The notes under the pieces are model-generated. The model was given only the letters and a program-made list of their open reading frames with translations, was not told where the DNA came from and made no database searches. DNA of 64,000 bases from Alteromonas_E sp965248545 (lineage in GTDB: Bacteria; Pseudomonadota; Gammaproteobacteria; Enterobacterales; Alteromonadaceae). Positions 1 through 8,965 of the stretch are shown here, piece by piece. The stretch is taken from assembly GCA_965248545.1 (NCBI GenBank), contig OZ252110.1, positions 4,092,001 through 4,156,000 on the forward strand, in the 5' to 3' direction. Made by a program: the position numbers and the translations under genes. Every line of letters begins with the position of its first letter. Within the stretch, counting starts at the first letter, position 1.

Positions 1-834
1 CATGTGGAAAACAATAATAAAATAACTGAATGAGGCCACCAACTGAAAACCGTTAAAAACGAGGAACGTAGCGCTACATAGGCGCACAAAGGCACTGTTT
101 TTAAACGTCTGGATAATATTTTTAACCACGCCTTTGAGGTTCGTCCAAAGCGTTCTGAAAGAGATTTCAGCGCGATTATCAATGTTATCACTGTCAATTC
201 CTTTGCAAAACAACCCGGGTAACAACCCCAGTACGATACATCCCCCAGCGACGTAAAGAGACAAGGTTTGAACGCCTTCAGCTTGCGACTCGAACAAATC
301 AGGATCAGCGATCAATACCCAAAACCAAGGCACAATCATCCAGGCGATTTGGCCCATAAATTGAGAAAATGCCATTAGACGAGTACGCTCGTTGTAGTCC
401 GACGTAATTTCGTAGCCGAGGCCAACAAAGGGTGTTGCATACATCGTGTTGCCAATCGTGAACGCTAGAGAGAACAATAAGAAATACCAGAACGTATAGT
501 CCTGCGACCACTCGGGGTCTAGTTGCCACAAAAACGCGAAGAATGTACCACTGAGGATCGCCCCTACCACTATGTATGGCCTACGACGCCCCCAACGAGA
601 TTTGGTGTTATCGGTAATAAACCCCATAATTGGGTCAGTGATCGCATCAAATAAGCGAGGGATTCCCCCCAGTAAGCCAGCCAATAGAGGGTCAACACCG
701 AAGCCTGTGATCAAAAAGAATGCGAACACTCCCAACGCTGAGGGCAGTAAATTAAGAACGAAAGTGCCTGTTCCATAAGCCGCCTTCTGACCCAATGGGA
801 CTTTGTCTTTTGCGGCCGTTTCGTAGTGCGACAT
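1..834 (-). CDS. GPH-family (MFS) sugar:cation symporter, 3' end cut by the window edge
   Basis: The 278 visible codons start at ATG 834 and run off the left edge, so the C-terminal half is missing. The product is a multi-pass inner-membrane carrier of the glycoside-pentoside-hexuronide family. After an N-terminal amphipathic stretch it shows the family pattern of a first helix, the motif RLFDAITDPIMGFITDNTKSR, then RRRPYI and further hydrophobic helices. The Asp-rich ITDP motif is typical of MelB-like symporters, which move sugars with Na+ or H+. It is divergent from a TTG-start membrane gene and a secreted GH17 glucanase, so an oligosaccharide from beta-1,3-glucan is a reasonable but unproven substrate. 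No strong ribosome site is seen before this ATG. Confidence 0.85.
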   Translation of the reverse strand, partial: MSHYETAAKDKVPLGQKAAYGTGTFVLNLLPSALGVFAFFLITGFGVDPLLAGLLGGIPRLFDAITDPIMGFITDNTKSRWGRRRPYIVVGAILSGTFFAFLWQLDPEWSQDYTFWYFLLFSLAFTIGNTMYATPFVGLGYEITSDYNERTRLMAFSQFMGQIAWMIVPWFWVLIADPDLFESQAEGVQTLSLYVAGGCIVLGLLPGLFCKGIDSDNIDNRAEISFRTLWTNLKGVVKNIIQTFKNSAFVRLCSATFLVFNGFQLVASFSYFIIVFHM

Positions 835-1026
835 AGCTGCGAATTGACTCTCAATTGTGAATAAAACGTTAATGTACGGTATTTACCCTCACAATAGCGA
901 ATATGATCGCGGTAATTAAGCTGACATGTCCGCTCAGTGCGGTGACGTGGACTAATGTGTTTTATCCTATGCATCAATACGCTAGGATGTGGTTAGCCGT
1001 TTTTACAGGAAAAAAGGAGTGGCGAC

Positions 1027-1551
1027 TTGCTGGATTTGACATGGGATATCGTCGTCATGGGTACGTGCGTCTTTATCATCGGCTATGCTTTGCACTTGAT
1101 GGCTTGTTATTATGGCTGGGAAGATCCTAATGATGAGGCTGATGACCTGAATGTAGAATCAGATTTGGATATCCAACAGTTTGACGCTGAGATTGATTCT
1201 TCCAGTTATCGAAAAGGACATGGAAACACGGTTTTAGATAAATGGATGAGTTTTGGCGGTGGTTATTACGGTACCGTTGCTTTTGTCGAATTGATTTTCA
1301 TTGAATTAAACCAATTCAAAAATTTTGTCAGCAATTTTCCTGGTGTATCCGAGTTTATTGACTCACTTGGTATAGACTTTCTCATCGCTTTCTTCATCGA
1401 CCAGATCATGAATTTTGTCGCCGCTATTATTTGGCCAACAAACTATTTGGGTAAATACCCGATTTTCGAAGTTGCGTTATTCGTTGGCGCCACTTGGTTA
1501 ATCTACGAGCAGGCTCGAAAACGTGCACTGGTGCGCGCAAAATCAGAATAG
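1027..1551 (+). CDS. Hypothetical membrane protein with TTG start
   Basis: A 174-residue protein that I do not recognise. TTG at 1027 is chosen because AAGGAG lies at 1014-1019, seven bases upstream. Residues 5-27 form one membrane helix, followed by an acidic segment (about 35-60, rich in Asp and Glu), then two or three hydrophobic stretches around residues 75-95, 115-140 and 148-163, and a basic C-terminal tail. It ends about 120 bases before a secreted GH17 enzyme on the same strand and is divergent from a GPH sugar transporter. The location suggests a role at the membrane in the same locus, but there is no family evidence for a function. Confidence 0.7.
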   Translation: MLDLTWDIVVMGTCVFIIGYALHLMACYYGWEDPNDEADDLNVESDLDIQQFDAEIDSSSYRKGHGNTVLDKWMSFGGGYYGTVAFVELIFIELNQFKNFVSNFPGVSEFIDSLGIDFLIAFFIDQIMNFVAAIIWPTNYLGKYPIFEVALFVGATWLIYEQARKRALVRAKSE

Positions 1552-1674
1552 CTAACTCCCCGCTCGACCTGCCCTGAGTCCTTTACACCGCAATTGACTT
1601 GCCCCCATTTGACTGCGTCCGGTTTCATACTGAGTTAAAACTCGTACAACCATAATTAACCGAGAGTGCCGGAA

Positions 1675-2691
1675 ATGAAACTAACCTCAATTCTTGTTCT
1701 GTTAATTGGGCTGCTAGCCATCAACCCAAAGGTATTCAGTATGACAGAAAGCACTGATAATAACGTCACACCCAATGTCGTGTTTAACCCAACCATTGAT
1801 GGGCAATGGATTGGCTTAGGCATTTCATACGGTTCTTATAGAGATGGTGAAAGCCCATCGAAAGGAAGTGTTTCGTCTGAGGATGACATTTTCGAGGATA
1901 TGCAAATTCTTACCAGCCCTGAGGGCTATCAATGGAATTTAATCCGAATGTACGCTGCTGATGCGGCAAGCGAGCAAGTGCTCAAAACGATTCAAAAACA
2001 CAACTTGCCAGTGAAAGTGATGCAAGGTGCTTGGTTATCTTCAACGCAAACCGACGCAGAGAATGAGCATCAGATCGACGAAGTCATTCGCTTGGCAAAT
2101 ACCTACCCTGATATTGTGGTGAGTATTAATTTAGGCAATGAAATATTTGTTGATTGGTCGGCACACAAATTGACGGCTGAAGACGTTCCACATTACTTAA
2201 GCTGGGTGCAGCGGGTGCAAATGGAAACTGACGTGCCTGTGACGCTCGCTGATGACTATAATTTCTGGAACAAAGACTGGAGCCAGCCTATCGGTCAAGC
2301 ATTGGATTACATCGTACTGCACGCGTATGCCATGTGGAATTCAAAAACTCTCGACGAGGCCGTTCCTTGGACTGCTGAAATTTATGCCGACATTCAAGCA
2401 CGCTTTCCCAACAAACAGATCGTGCTGGGTGAGTCCGGTTGGGCGACCAGTTCTATCTCGACGAATGGTGATGAGCGATTAATTGTGGCGGAAGCCAGTG
2501 AGCAGGCTCAGCTAGCGTTCTTTACCGAATATCGCGATTGGCTTAACAGTAATCGAATCGTAAGCTTTTACTTCGAAGCATTCGATGAAAAATGGAAAGG
2601 CGGTGAAGACAAACCGGATGGCATTGCAGAGAAGAATTGGGGGATCTATCGCTCAGATAGAACCCCAAAACTAGCCGCTCAGACGAAATAA
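1675..2691 (+). CDS. Secreted glycoside hydrolase family 17 (beta-1,3-glucanase type)
   Basis: A 338-residue exported enzyme. ATG 1675 gives a clean signal peptide (MKLTS followed by a hydrophobic core and a cut near residue 23) and has GAGAG eight bases upstream; GTG 1666 is an alternative start. The fold is a (beta/alpha)8 barrel of the GH17 type: IGLGISYGSYRDG near the N terminus, WNLIRMYAADA, then NLGNEIF near residue 155 with the proposed acid/base Glu, and VLGESGWATS near residue 250 with the proposed nucleophile Glu. GH17 enzymes cut or transfer beta-1,3-glucans such as laminarin. Together with the divergent GPH transporter this looks like a small marine glucan-use locus. Exact activity, hydrolysis versus transglycosylation, cannot be read from sequence. 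Confidence 0.85.
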   Translation: MKLTSILVLLIGLLAINPKVFSMTESTDNNVTPNVVFNPTIDGQWIGLGISYGSYRDGESPSKGSVSSEDDIFEDMQILTSPEGYQWNLIRMYAADAASEQVLKTIQKHNLPVKVMQGAWLSSTQTDAENEHQIDEVIRLANTYPDIVVSINLGNEIFVDWSAHKLTAEDVPHYLSWVQRVQMETDVPVTLADDYNFWNKDWSQPIGQALDYIVLHAYAMWNSKTLDEAVPWTAEIYADIQARFPNKQIVLGESGWATSSISTNGDERLIVAEASEQAQLAFFTEYRDWLNSNRIVSFYFEAFDEKWKGGEDKPDGIAEKNWGIYRSDRTPKLAAQTK

Positions 2692-2718
2692 TGCAGTGCG
2701 GAAGTAAGACTGCCCTGC

Positions 2719-3180
2719 TTATTTTTTCTCGCTCACCCAAACGGTAATAGTGCCCTCTACAACCACATTACCATCCGTGTCGTAGGCCTTCACAGAGATC
2801 GGTAGTTCTCCCGGTTTCCAAGCGTCAGCAGAAACTCTCGCCTCACAGCGAATATCAGTTGGCGCTTTCGCCGGGTACGCGACTGACATGCTTTTCGGGA
2901 TCCAACGCAAATGCTTAGGTATTGATGCTTCGCACATAAATCCCATTGCCATTTCCAAGCCATTGCAGATAGCAATCACGTGCGCAGTGCCAATGTGGTT
3001 TTGCACCTTTTTACGCTTTTTAAAGCGCACCTCACAATAATTTGGCTCTAATTGGGTGATCAGTGGCGAAATAGTTGAAAAATACGGTGCCTTGCGTGCC
3101 GTGAACCAACTGAACAACTGCCGTCCAAATGGATACTGCAAAAAGCGTTTGTAAGTTTTTAATACGTAGTTAGAGCTCAT
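2719..3180 (-). CDS. DUF4442 hotdog-fold protein, possible thioesterase
   Basis: A 153-residue cytoplasmic protein matching the DUF4442 branch of the hotdog superfamily. Visible marks are the N-terminal helix-rich part (residues 1-35), the strand EVRFKKRKKVQNHIGTAH, the long central helix beginning AICNGLEMAMGF, and the C-terminal strands ending in VVVEGTITVWV. Many hotdog proteins hydrolyse acyl-CoA, but DUF4442 members are poorly characterised, so the thioesterase assignment is family inference only. It converges on the GH17 gene, with 27 bases between the stop codons, and has no obvious operon partner. Confidence 0.75.
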   Translation of the reverse strand: MSSNYVLKTYKRFLQYPFGRQLFSWFTARKAPYFSTISPLITQLEPNYCEVRFKKRKKVQNHIGTAHVIAICNGLEMAMGFMCEASIPKHLRWIPKSMSVAYPAKAPTDIRCEARVSADAWKPGELPISVKAYDTDGNVVVEGTITVWVSEKK

Positions 3181-3412
3181 TTTTTAAATTCACCACTGGC
3201 CAGACCATTTAAGATGGTGTCGAGTCTACGTGAGTACATATAAAATTGGTATCCCCATCGGTTGGTAATCCATATTCTCATATATGCATGTTAGTCGATG
3301 TTGGAACCGCCACAATGTCGCCACAATATTGCCCCAAAACGCCTGAATCGCGCCGCATGAAAGCCCAATTTGGGTTTTATCCTCGCTCAAAACAAAACCA
3401 AGGATTACTTCA

Positions 3413-4135
3413 ATGCAGCCCAAAACACTCAATCATATTGCCTTCGCCATCATACTCTCACTGGGTATTGGTAGCTGTGGATACTTTATCAGCCAAACCC
3501 TTTTTAACGCCAAAGTCGCTATCAATGTAGCGGAAGTGAAAGGTTTAGCAGAGCGCCAAGTGCAAGCTGATACTGCTATCTGGACATTGACGTTTGGTGT
3601 GGCTAACGATATCAGCGCACCGCTGGCTTCTTTGTACCGCCGCGCCGAAACTCGACAGCAGACGATCTTTGATTTCTTGCGGCGCGCTGGCTTTGACACT
3701 GAAGAGTTGGAGATAGGTGTGATTGATTACAGCAAACGAGAATATCGAGATAGCAATCAAAAATTGATTGAACAGCGACACAGCTTGAGAGGATCGATCA
3801 CCATCACAACATCAAAGGTCGAGCTCGTTGCCAATGCGCGCGCAAGTATCAACAATCTGATTGCTGAGGGTATTGCCATTGATAATCACAATCCTCGCTA
3901 CCTATTTACGCAGTTGAATCAAATAAAACCGGCTATGCTGCGCGAGGCAACTGAAAACGCTCGAATCGCAGCAAACGAATTCGCCCAAATCGCACAAGTC
4001 GAGGTTGGCGCAATCAAGCACGCAAGGCAAGGCAGTTTCGTGATCAATGATTCTGGTGAACAGTATTCCAACGATCAAAAAGTCACTAAAGATGTGCGCG
4101 TGGTAACGACTGTCAGTTTTTATTTAGAAGAATAA
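3413..4135 (+). CDS. SIMPL domain (DUF541) exported or membrane-anchored protein
   Basis: A 240-residue protein with one N-terminal hydrophobic segment (residues about 8-27) that could be a signal anchor, followed by a SIMPL domain: VAEVKGLAERQVQADTAIW at its start, the segment QQTIFDFLRRAGF, and a conserved C-terminal half with ENARIAANEFAQIAQVEVG and a closing strand VVTTVSFYLEE. AAGGA eight bases before ATG 3413 supports the start. SIMPL proteins are periplasmic and have been linked to oxidative stress and signalling, but no enzymatic activity is established. It is monocistronic, converging on the small beta-propeller gene with 17 bases between stop codons. Confidence 0.8.
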   Translation: MQPKTLNHIAFAIILSLGIGSCGYFISQTLFNAKVAINVAEVKGLAERQVQADTAIWTLTFGVANDISAPLASLYRRAETRQQTIFDFLRRAGFDTEELEIGVIDYSKREYRDSNQKLIEQRHSLRGSITITTSKVELVANARASINNLIAEGIAIDNHNPRYLFTQLNQIKPAMLREATENARIAANEFAQIAQVEVGAIKHARQGSFVINDSGEQYSNDQKVTKDVRVVTTVSFYLEE

Positions 4136-4152
4136 GACTATTTTTGGCGGTG

Positions 4153-4482
4153 TTATGTGGAGACATCAATCATGGTATCAACGAGTTCACTGAGCACTGC
4201 CTGCCCTGTGGATCCTGAATCGGCCCCCGTAGACTTGCCTTCAATGGCGATGATGCATGAGCCGCTACCTAAGCCTTTTAGCGGGTTTTCCCACAACACC
4301 TGTCCATCTTCAGCTCTCAAGCAAAACAACACTCCCTGCACATAAACAAACAATTGTTCTGACAACACAACGATGGTTGGTTTACCCCAATCAGTCTTTA
4401 TTTTACGCCGCCATAATTCTTCACCCGTGTGTTTGTTAAGACAAACTACATGCCCTTTGATACCAAGAAAAATCCGTTCCAT
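4153..4482 (-). CDS. Small PQQ-like beta-propeller repeat protein
   Basis: A 109-residue protein starting at ATG 4482, preceded by GGAG six bases upstream; an earlier in-frame start at 4503 lacks such a site. It carries two PQQ-type propeller blades: VVCLNKHTGEELWRRKI near residues 12-28 and LFCLRAEDGQVLWENPL near 52-68. The Trp-containing 'G(E/Q)xLW' motif is diagnostic. No signal peptide is visible, so it is probably cytoplasmic. Two blades cannot close a propeller alone, so it must oligomerise or be a remnant of a longer protein. The C-terminal 35 residues show no repeat. Function unknown. Confidence 0.75.
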   Translation of the reverse strand: MERIFLGIKGHVVCLNKHTGEELWRRKIKTDWGKPTIVVLSEQLFVYVQGVLFCLRAEDGQVLWENPLKGLGSGSCIIAIEGKSTGADSGSTGQAVLSELVDTMIDVST

Positions 4483-4555
4483 GATGACCTCCAAATACTT
4501 CACACTTTAGCGTTCTAACGACTTCTTTGACGCTTCATATTGTTGCCGTATATGC

Positions 4556-5605
4556 CTATCCCGGTAGCTGATAAGCCTTTCGTACTTCACCGGGACTTTT
4601 ACCTATGATTTTCTTGAATGCACGCGAAAATGCAGCCTCCGATTGATAACCAATATCAAGCGCAATGGCAAGAACAGACTCTTTCGTCAATTGCAGCTTA
4701 GAATACGCCAACGACATACGCCATTCGGTTAAGTAGTCCATCGGCGTATTGCCCACCAGCCGTTTAAACAATTGTGCAAAGCTGGTTCGAGACATCCCAA
4801 CTTTTGTAGCCAAGTCTTCAAGTGACCAATGCTCAGCAGGATTCTCGTGAATCAGCTTGAGCGCATTACCAATGCGATCATCGCTCAACGCTCCTAACCA
4901 ACCAATCTTATCTTCATTGAGTTCGGTTAAATATTGGCGCATGGCAGCAATCACTAATATGTCAGCCAGACGCGCAATCACTGCTTCTGCTCCTACGCCT
5001 ATCGTTTGTGTCTCGGTTTTTAACAACTCGCTGATATTACCAATCATCATAGCGGATCCATCGGTATCGCGGTCAATGATGATATAGGACGGCAAAATCC
5101 CCAATAACTTGATGGCTAATGGATGTTGAAACAACATAACCCCGCAGACCATACGAGTCGCGTCGCCACCACCGCCAAACTCGAGTGTTTCAAACCGCTC
5201 AGTGACACTTACAATGGGCAAATCGGCAAGATTGGTTGAATGCTGACACTCTCCGTCACTCAGCAGATGGCCCTCGCCTTTTGGGAATAAAACAAAATCT
5301 CCGGCATTGAGTTTGAACGTGCTGCCCGCAACTTCAAACAACGCCATTCCCTCCACCACGATGTGAAACATCATACAATTGGAAATTTCGGGCATTGTCA
5401 TTGACCAAGGCTTTGTCAGCGTAGACTGCGTGAAGAAAGCACTTTCCATGCGCAATGTATCTAACAACTTACCAATAGGTTGATCAGTAATCTTTGTTTC
5501 AACACGTGCCTTATAATCAAATCCCATGATGCCAACCTTGCTATCGCTCATTTTGATAGCATAGGGCTTTGCTCCCACGATGCAAGACGATATAGCAAAG
5601 TCCAT
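4556..5605 (-). CDS. AraC-family regulator with N-terminal cupin domain
   Basis: Up to 349 residues; ATG 5605 has GAGAG close upstream, and ATG 5527, which begins just before the cupin domain, is a credible alternative. The N-terminal part (about residues 40-210) is a Cupin_6-type sensor (FHIVVEGMALFEVAG, then LNAGDFVLFPKGEGH). The C-terminal 100 residues form two helix-turn-helices: WSLEDLATKVGMSRTSFAQLFKR and SVLAIALDIGYQSEAAFSRAFKK, followed by GKSPGEVRK. Regulators of this type commonly control adjacent oxidoreductase genes. It lies 18 bases behind DUF1772 and NmrA genes on the same strand and is probably co-transcribed with them. Confidence 0.88.
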   Translation of the reverse strand: MDFAISSCIVGAKPYAIKMSDSKVGIMGFDYKARVETKITDQPIGKLLDTLRMESAFFTQSTLTKPWSMTMPEISNCMMFHIVVEGMALFEVAGSTFKLNAGDFVLFPKGEGHLLSDGECQHSTNLADLPIVSVTERFETLEFGGGGDATRMVCGVMLFQHPLAIKLLGILPSYIIIDRDTDGSAMMIGNISELLKTETQTIGVGAEAVIARLADILVIAAMRQYLTELNEDKIGWLGALSDDRIGNALKLIHENPAEHWSLEDLATKVGMSRTSFAQLFKRLVGNTPMDYLTEWRMSLAYSKLQLTKESVLAIALDIGYQSEAAFSRAFKKIIGKSPGEVRKAYQLPG

Positions 5606-5623
5606 TTCTCTCGGTCGTTTTTT

Positions 5624-6061
5624 TTACATCGATAGTAATAGCCCTGCCAGCAATCCACTCACTGTACGAACGTGATTCCAAAATACCCAGCGCTTGCTAT
5701 ACATCTGCCAAATTTTATCCCGTTCTTGCTCAGTTGCATGGAGTAGTCGGTTATTTAAGGGCACATTTTTGATAATTGTCACCAGCGTTGTGCCGATGAA
5801 AAATACCAAACCAGCAATCGCTAACAATCCCTCGGTAAAGACAAAGAAATAGAATCCTGCAATACCCGACAGGATAAAAAACCCCATGAAAACTGGATTC
5901 AATATAGTCTTATTAATCTCAACCATCACCAAAGCGCCACTTTCAAGTGTAGTGAGTGTTCTCACAATGGTATTACTGAAGATGAAATACAGTCCAACCA
6001 TGGTAATCATCGATAGTTGAAGCAAAGCTTCAACTATCACAATGGGCTCTATGCTATCCAT
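5624..6061 (-). CDS. DUF1772 (anthrone oxygenase-like) membrane protein
   Basis: A 145-residue integral membrane protein with four hydrophobic segments (about 8-30, 54-75, 80-98, 128-144) and the conserved DUF1772 features NVPLNNRLL and the C-terminal W..WNHVRTVSG motif. The fungal relatives are anthrone oxygenases, but bacterial members have no established reaction. Its ATG overlaps the stop codon of the upstream NmrA gene by one base (TAATG), which points to translational coupling. The pairing of DUF1772 with NmrA-like reductases and an AraC regulator suggests a stress- or aromatic-responsive redox operon, by inference. Confidence 0.8.
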   Translation of the reverse strand: MDSIEPIVIVEALLQLSMITMVGLYFIFSNTIVRTLTTLESGALVMVEINKTILNPVFMGFFILSGIAGFYFFVFTEGLLAIAGLVFFIGTTLVTIIKNVPLNNRLLHATEQERDKIWQMYSKRWVFWNHVRTVSGLLAGLLLSM

Positions 6062-6888
6062 TACTCTGCCCTCGCAAACGCTTGCGCATTGTTTAATATG
6101 AATTGGTTGAAACTACGCGGAGGGCGTCCAAGCGCCTGTTGTACGCCATCAGCGATGTATTCATTGCGACCATCGAGCACTTCGGTGAACAAGTATTGCA
6201 GCATATCAATTGCTCCCGAGTCCACGCCATGTTGCTGTAATGACTCAACGAATTGTTCCAATGTTACCTGAACGAATTGTACGGGAGTGCCCAGCAACTC
6301 TGTAAAACGTGCTGCAAGCTGCGCAAAACTGAGTAACTCCGGCCCTGTGACTTCATACAATTGCGCCGTGTGACCGGCTTCAGTCAATGAAGCTATCACC
6401 ACGTCAGCAATGTCATCTACATCAACAAAAGGTTCAGTGATAACGCTGACAGGTAAGGCAATTGTACCGCCGACGATATAGTCACGAAACATTCCTTCAC
6501 TGAAATTTTGATTGAACCAAGACGCACGCACGACAGTTGAACTCAAACCAGATTGCTGCACAATAGATTCGCAAATTTGTGCCGCCGGTTCACCGCGCCC
6601 CGACAACAACGTGATGTGTTTGACGCCTTTAATTTTGGCCAAGGCACAAAACTTCGCGATATCTTCAGGAGCCTTGGGCACCGCGAGATCCGGGTAATAC
6701 GTCAAGTATACGGAATCCACGCCATGCAGTGCCCGACTCCAGCTCTCGGGCTCATTCCAATCAAAGTAAACGTCGCCATGACGGCTAGCACCTATTGGAT
6801 TAAAGCCTCGTTCTTTTAGTCCTTGCAGAACGCGAGAGCCAGTTTTTCCACTTGCACCAATAATGAGATGTTGTGTGTTGCTTTGCAT
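6061..6888 (-). CDS. NmrA-like NAD(P)-binding protein (atypical SDR)
   Basis: A 275-residue cytoplasmic Rossmann protein. The N terminus carries the nucleotide-binding loop LIIGASGKTGSRVLQGL, followed by a substrate-side region with RASWFNQNFSEGMF and the EVTGPELLSFAQLAARF segment typical of NmrA/ergot-alkaloid-type atypical SDRs. These are NAD(P)H-quinone reductases or redox sensors. It has no YxxxK catalytic pair of classical SDRs. First gene of a probable three-gene operon with DUF1772 (one-base overlap) and an AraC regulator. Confidence 0.85.
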   Translation of the reverse strand: MQSNTQHLIIGASGKTGSRVLQGLKERGFNPIGASRHGDVYFDWNEPESWSRALHGVDSVYLTYYPDLAVPKAPEDIAKFCALAKIKGVKHITLLSGRGEPAAQICESIVQQSGLSSTVVRASWFNQNFSEGMFRDYIVGGTIALPVSVITEPFVDVDDIADVVIASLTEAGHTAQLYEVTGPELLSFAQLAARFTELLGTPVQFVQVTLEQFVESLQQHGVDSGAIDMLQYLFTEVLDGRNEYIADGVQQALGRPPRSFNQFILNNAQAFARAE

Positions 6889-6984
6889 GAGTAAGACCTC
6901 TACGTTGGTAATTAACTTGAGGTCAGTGTAAGTGAGGTTATCAAGACGAAATTGACTCTGCGTCCGTTTCGTTTTGCAATTCGT

Positions 6985-8097
6985 TCAAGTTTGGGCGTGT
7001 TTACGCCACCAAGTCGCCAGTGATGAACCGGTGATGTTCATTAATGGACTAAAGACCGCAGGCGCTAGACCCATGGTTGCCACTTTGCCCATCTCAAGTG
7101 CAATACCAGACGCCAACCCTGAATTTTGCATGCCCACTTCAAAGGCAATGGTGCGTGCAGACGCTTCATCCAAGCCGCCAAGTCGAGCGCCGTAATAGCC
7201 TAAGGTATACCCCAACAGATTGTGCAACAACACAACCACGATAAGCACACCGCCAATTGCTAATAAACTGTCGCGCCCCGCTGCGGTAATGATCGTGATG
7301 ATGATCGCGATGGAAAGCATGGATAGGGTCGGCATCGCGCGATCTAAGCGTGGAAAACGTCCGTGTAAAAAATGGTTAAAACACAACCCAGCGATAAGAG
7401 GTAAAAAGACGATTTTGCTGATGCTATAAAACATTGCTAAGCCGTCTATTGGCACGTATTGGCCCGCAAGCATATTCATGTATAACGGTGTCAAAAACGG
7501 TGCAAGCAGAGTCGAAACGGCAGTCAGGGAGAGTGACAACGCTAGATTGGCTCCCGAGATATACGCCATAACATTCGATGCCAAACCGCTCGGTGAACAG
7601 CCAACTAAAATGATCCCGGCTGCAATTTCGGCGGGCAACCCTGAAGCAGCAGCGAGGCTGACGCCCACCGCCGGCATAATCGAATACTGACACACAATGC
7701 CCAGTATTACCCCTTTTGGCATCTTTGCAATGCGCACAAAGTCATTGATGCTAAGTGACGTCCCCATGGCAAACATAATCAACATCAACAGTGGCACAAT
7801 TAACGATTTGTATTCAACGTCACCGACGCCAACAAACCAATGAGGAAAGTAAAGAGAAGCTGCTACCGCGGCCAAAATGACAAACGTAAAAGCAAAACCG
7901 CTATACAGGCGTGACATTTTCAAGCGTAAGGCTAAACAGCTAAAAAACCCGACCACGATGGGCGCTGAAGTCTGCCATTGCGACAACATCAGCAATGCGC
8001 TGGAGGCTATACCCAGTATCGCTGTCAATATTGTTAAACCACGCCTCAATATCAATACCGTGGTTGAGAAGGTATGCCTAGTCTGCAGTTCTGACAC
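6985..8097 (-). CDS. Bile acid:sodium symporter (BASS/SBF) family transporter
   Basis: A 370-residue inner-membrane protein with about ten hydrophobic segments. Typical BASS marks are FAMGTSLSINDFVRI, the crossover motif GCSPSGLASNVMAYISGAN followed by ALSLSLTAVSTLLAPFLTP, and the second inverted-repeat motif FEVGMQNSGLASGIAL. These motifs form the Na+ sites of the fold. Substrates of bacterial members range from pyruvate and pantoate to sulfate and bile acids, so none is assigned. The start is GTG 8097 with GGAAAC upstream. It stands alone between the NmrA operon and a secreted protease gene. Confidence 0.88.
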   Translation of the reverse strand: MSELQTRHTFSTTVLILRRGLTILTAILGIASSALLMLSQWQTSAPIVVGFFSCLALRLKMSRLYSGFAFTFVILAAVAASLYFPHWFVGVGDVEYKSLIVPLLMLIMFAMGTSLSINDFVRIAKMPKGVILGIVCQYSIMPAVGVSLAAASGLPAEIAAGIILVGCSPSGLASNVMAYISGANLALSLSLTAVSTLLAPFLTPLYMNMLAGQYVPIDGLAMFYSISKIVFLPLIAGLCFNHFLHGRFPRLDRAMPTLSMLSIAIIITIITAAGRDSLLAIGGVLIVVVLLHNLLGYTLGYYGARLGGLDEASARTIAFEVGMQNSGLASGIALEMGKVATMGLAPAVFSPLMNITGSSLATWWRKHAQT

Positions 8098-8156
8098 TGG
8101 CGTTTCCGAATCCGATCAACACTTACCCGATATGTAACACGAACGGTTACTTTGGG

Positions 8157-8873
8157 CTACAGAGAATCCAGTACCTCTCGTAAGTAATTCAGATTCGCTG
8201 GAGCAAAATCCAAACCGTCGCCACTTTCTGACCGCAACACGTTTGATACGATACCAACCACGCGCTGTTCAACATCCAATACTGGACTACCGCTCAATCC
8301 ACGCAGCTTACCGGGCGACAAATCTGGCATGGCAATACGCAAATTCGCCGTTTCCATTTTCATAAACCGTCCTTGATAACTGTCTTGTTGGCAGGTTTTC
8401 GCGTTGAAGTAGCTGCAACCATATGCCGTTACACGCTCACCAGGTTGCAGCGGTGAATCTCTCAACTTAAGTGCAGGCAGATTGGAATAGTTTTGTTTCA
8501 CTTCGAAGATCAACCAATCTCGCTGTAAAACGCGCATGTCGAGCACTTCTTTTGTCGATCGATTGAGGAGTGTCCCCAACACAATGTATTGGTCGGGATT
8601 TTGATTGGGGTATATTCGCCATTCTTTCACTTCATCAGCAACTGAGACACTATTCATGCTAGGCGTTTTCGCCTCGAGCAGCGCATGTTTTACGGTCACA
8701 GCGTAAATATTGTCTTGATGTTCAATCAAAAAGCCATTGCCGACGAAACGCTTGGAATATTGCGAGTCGAAGAAAACAATATGGTTTATCCCTGATACCT
8801 GATCAGTAGCCATGGCAGGCGAATACAAGAATATCGCCATCAAGATAATGGCGACAGAACCAATTTTAGTCAT
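8157..8873 (-). CDS. Secreted trypsin-like serine protease
   Basis: A 238-residue exported protein with a signal peptide (MTKIGS then a hydrophobic core, cut after AMA near residue 22). The chymotrypsin fold is recognised by the catalytic triad context: His in AVTVKHALL near residue 64, Asp in QRDWLIFEV near 118, and Ser in LRGLSGSPVLD near 197. Two cysteines in YGCSYFNAKTCQQD may form a disulfide. No PDZ domain is present, so this is not DegP. It lies downstream of the DJ-1 gene of TCS1 on the same strand with a 92-base gap, close enough for partial read-through but without proof of an operon. Confidence 0.8.
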   Translation of the reverse strand: MTKIGSVAIILMAIFLYSPAMATDQVSGINHIVFFDSQYSKRFVGNGFLIEHQDNIYAVTVKHALLEAKTPSMNSVSVADEVKEWRIYPNQNPDQYIVLGTLLNRSTKEVLDMRVLQRDWLIFEVKQNYSNLPALKLRDSPLQPGERVTAYGCSYFNAKTCQQDSYQGRFMKMETANLRIAMPDLSPGKLRGLSGSPVLDVEQRVVGIVSNVLRSESGDGLDFAPANLNYLREVLDSL

Positions 8874-8965
8874 GCGGCACCTTAAAGTGAAGTCACTACC
8901 CTCATGGTATAAAAGTGCCGACTAATATTCGTTAATCTCAACGGAAATTAACCACCAAGTACCGC

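Noticed and set aside
1594..1614. Two TTGACT copies before the GH17 gene
   Set aside because: Period is 15 bases and neither has a good -10 at the expected distance; it does not fit the shared motif.
3181..3412. Short frames on both strands between the DUF4442 and SIMPL genes
   Set aside because: No ribosome sites, no domain features, overlap with the SIMPL gene; the stretch is probably non-coding.
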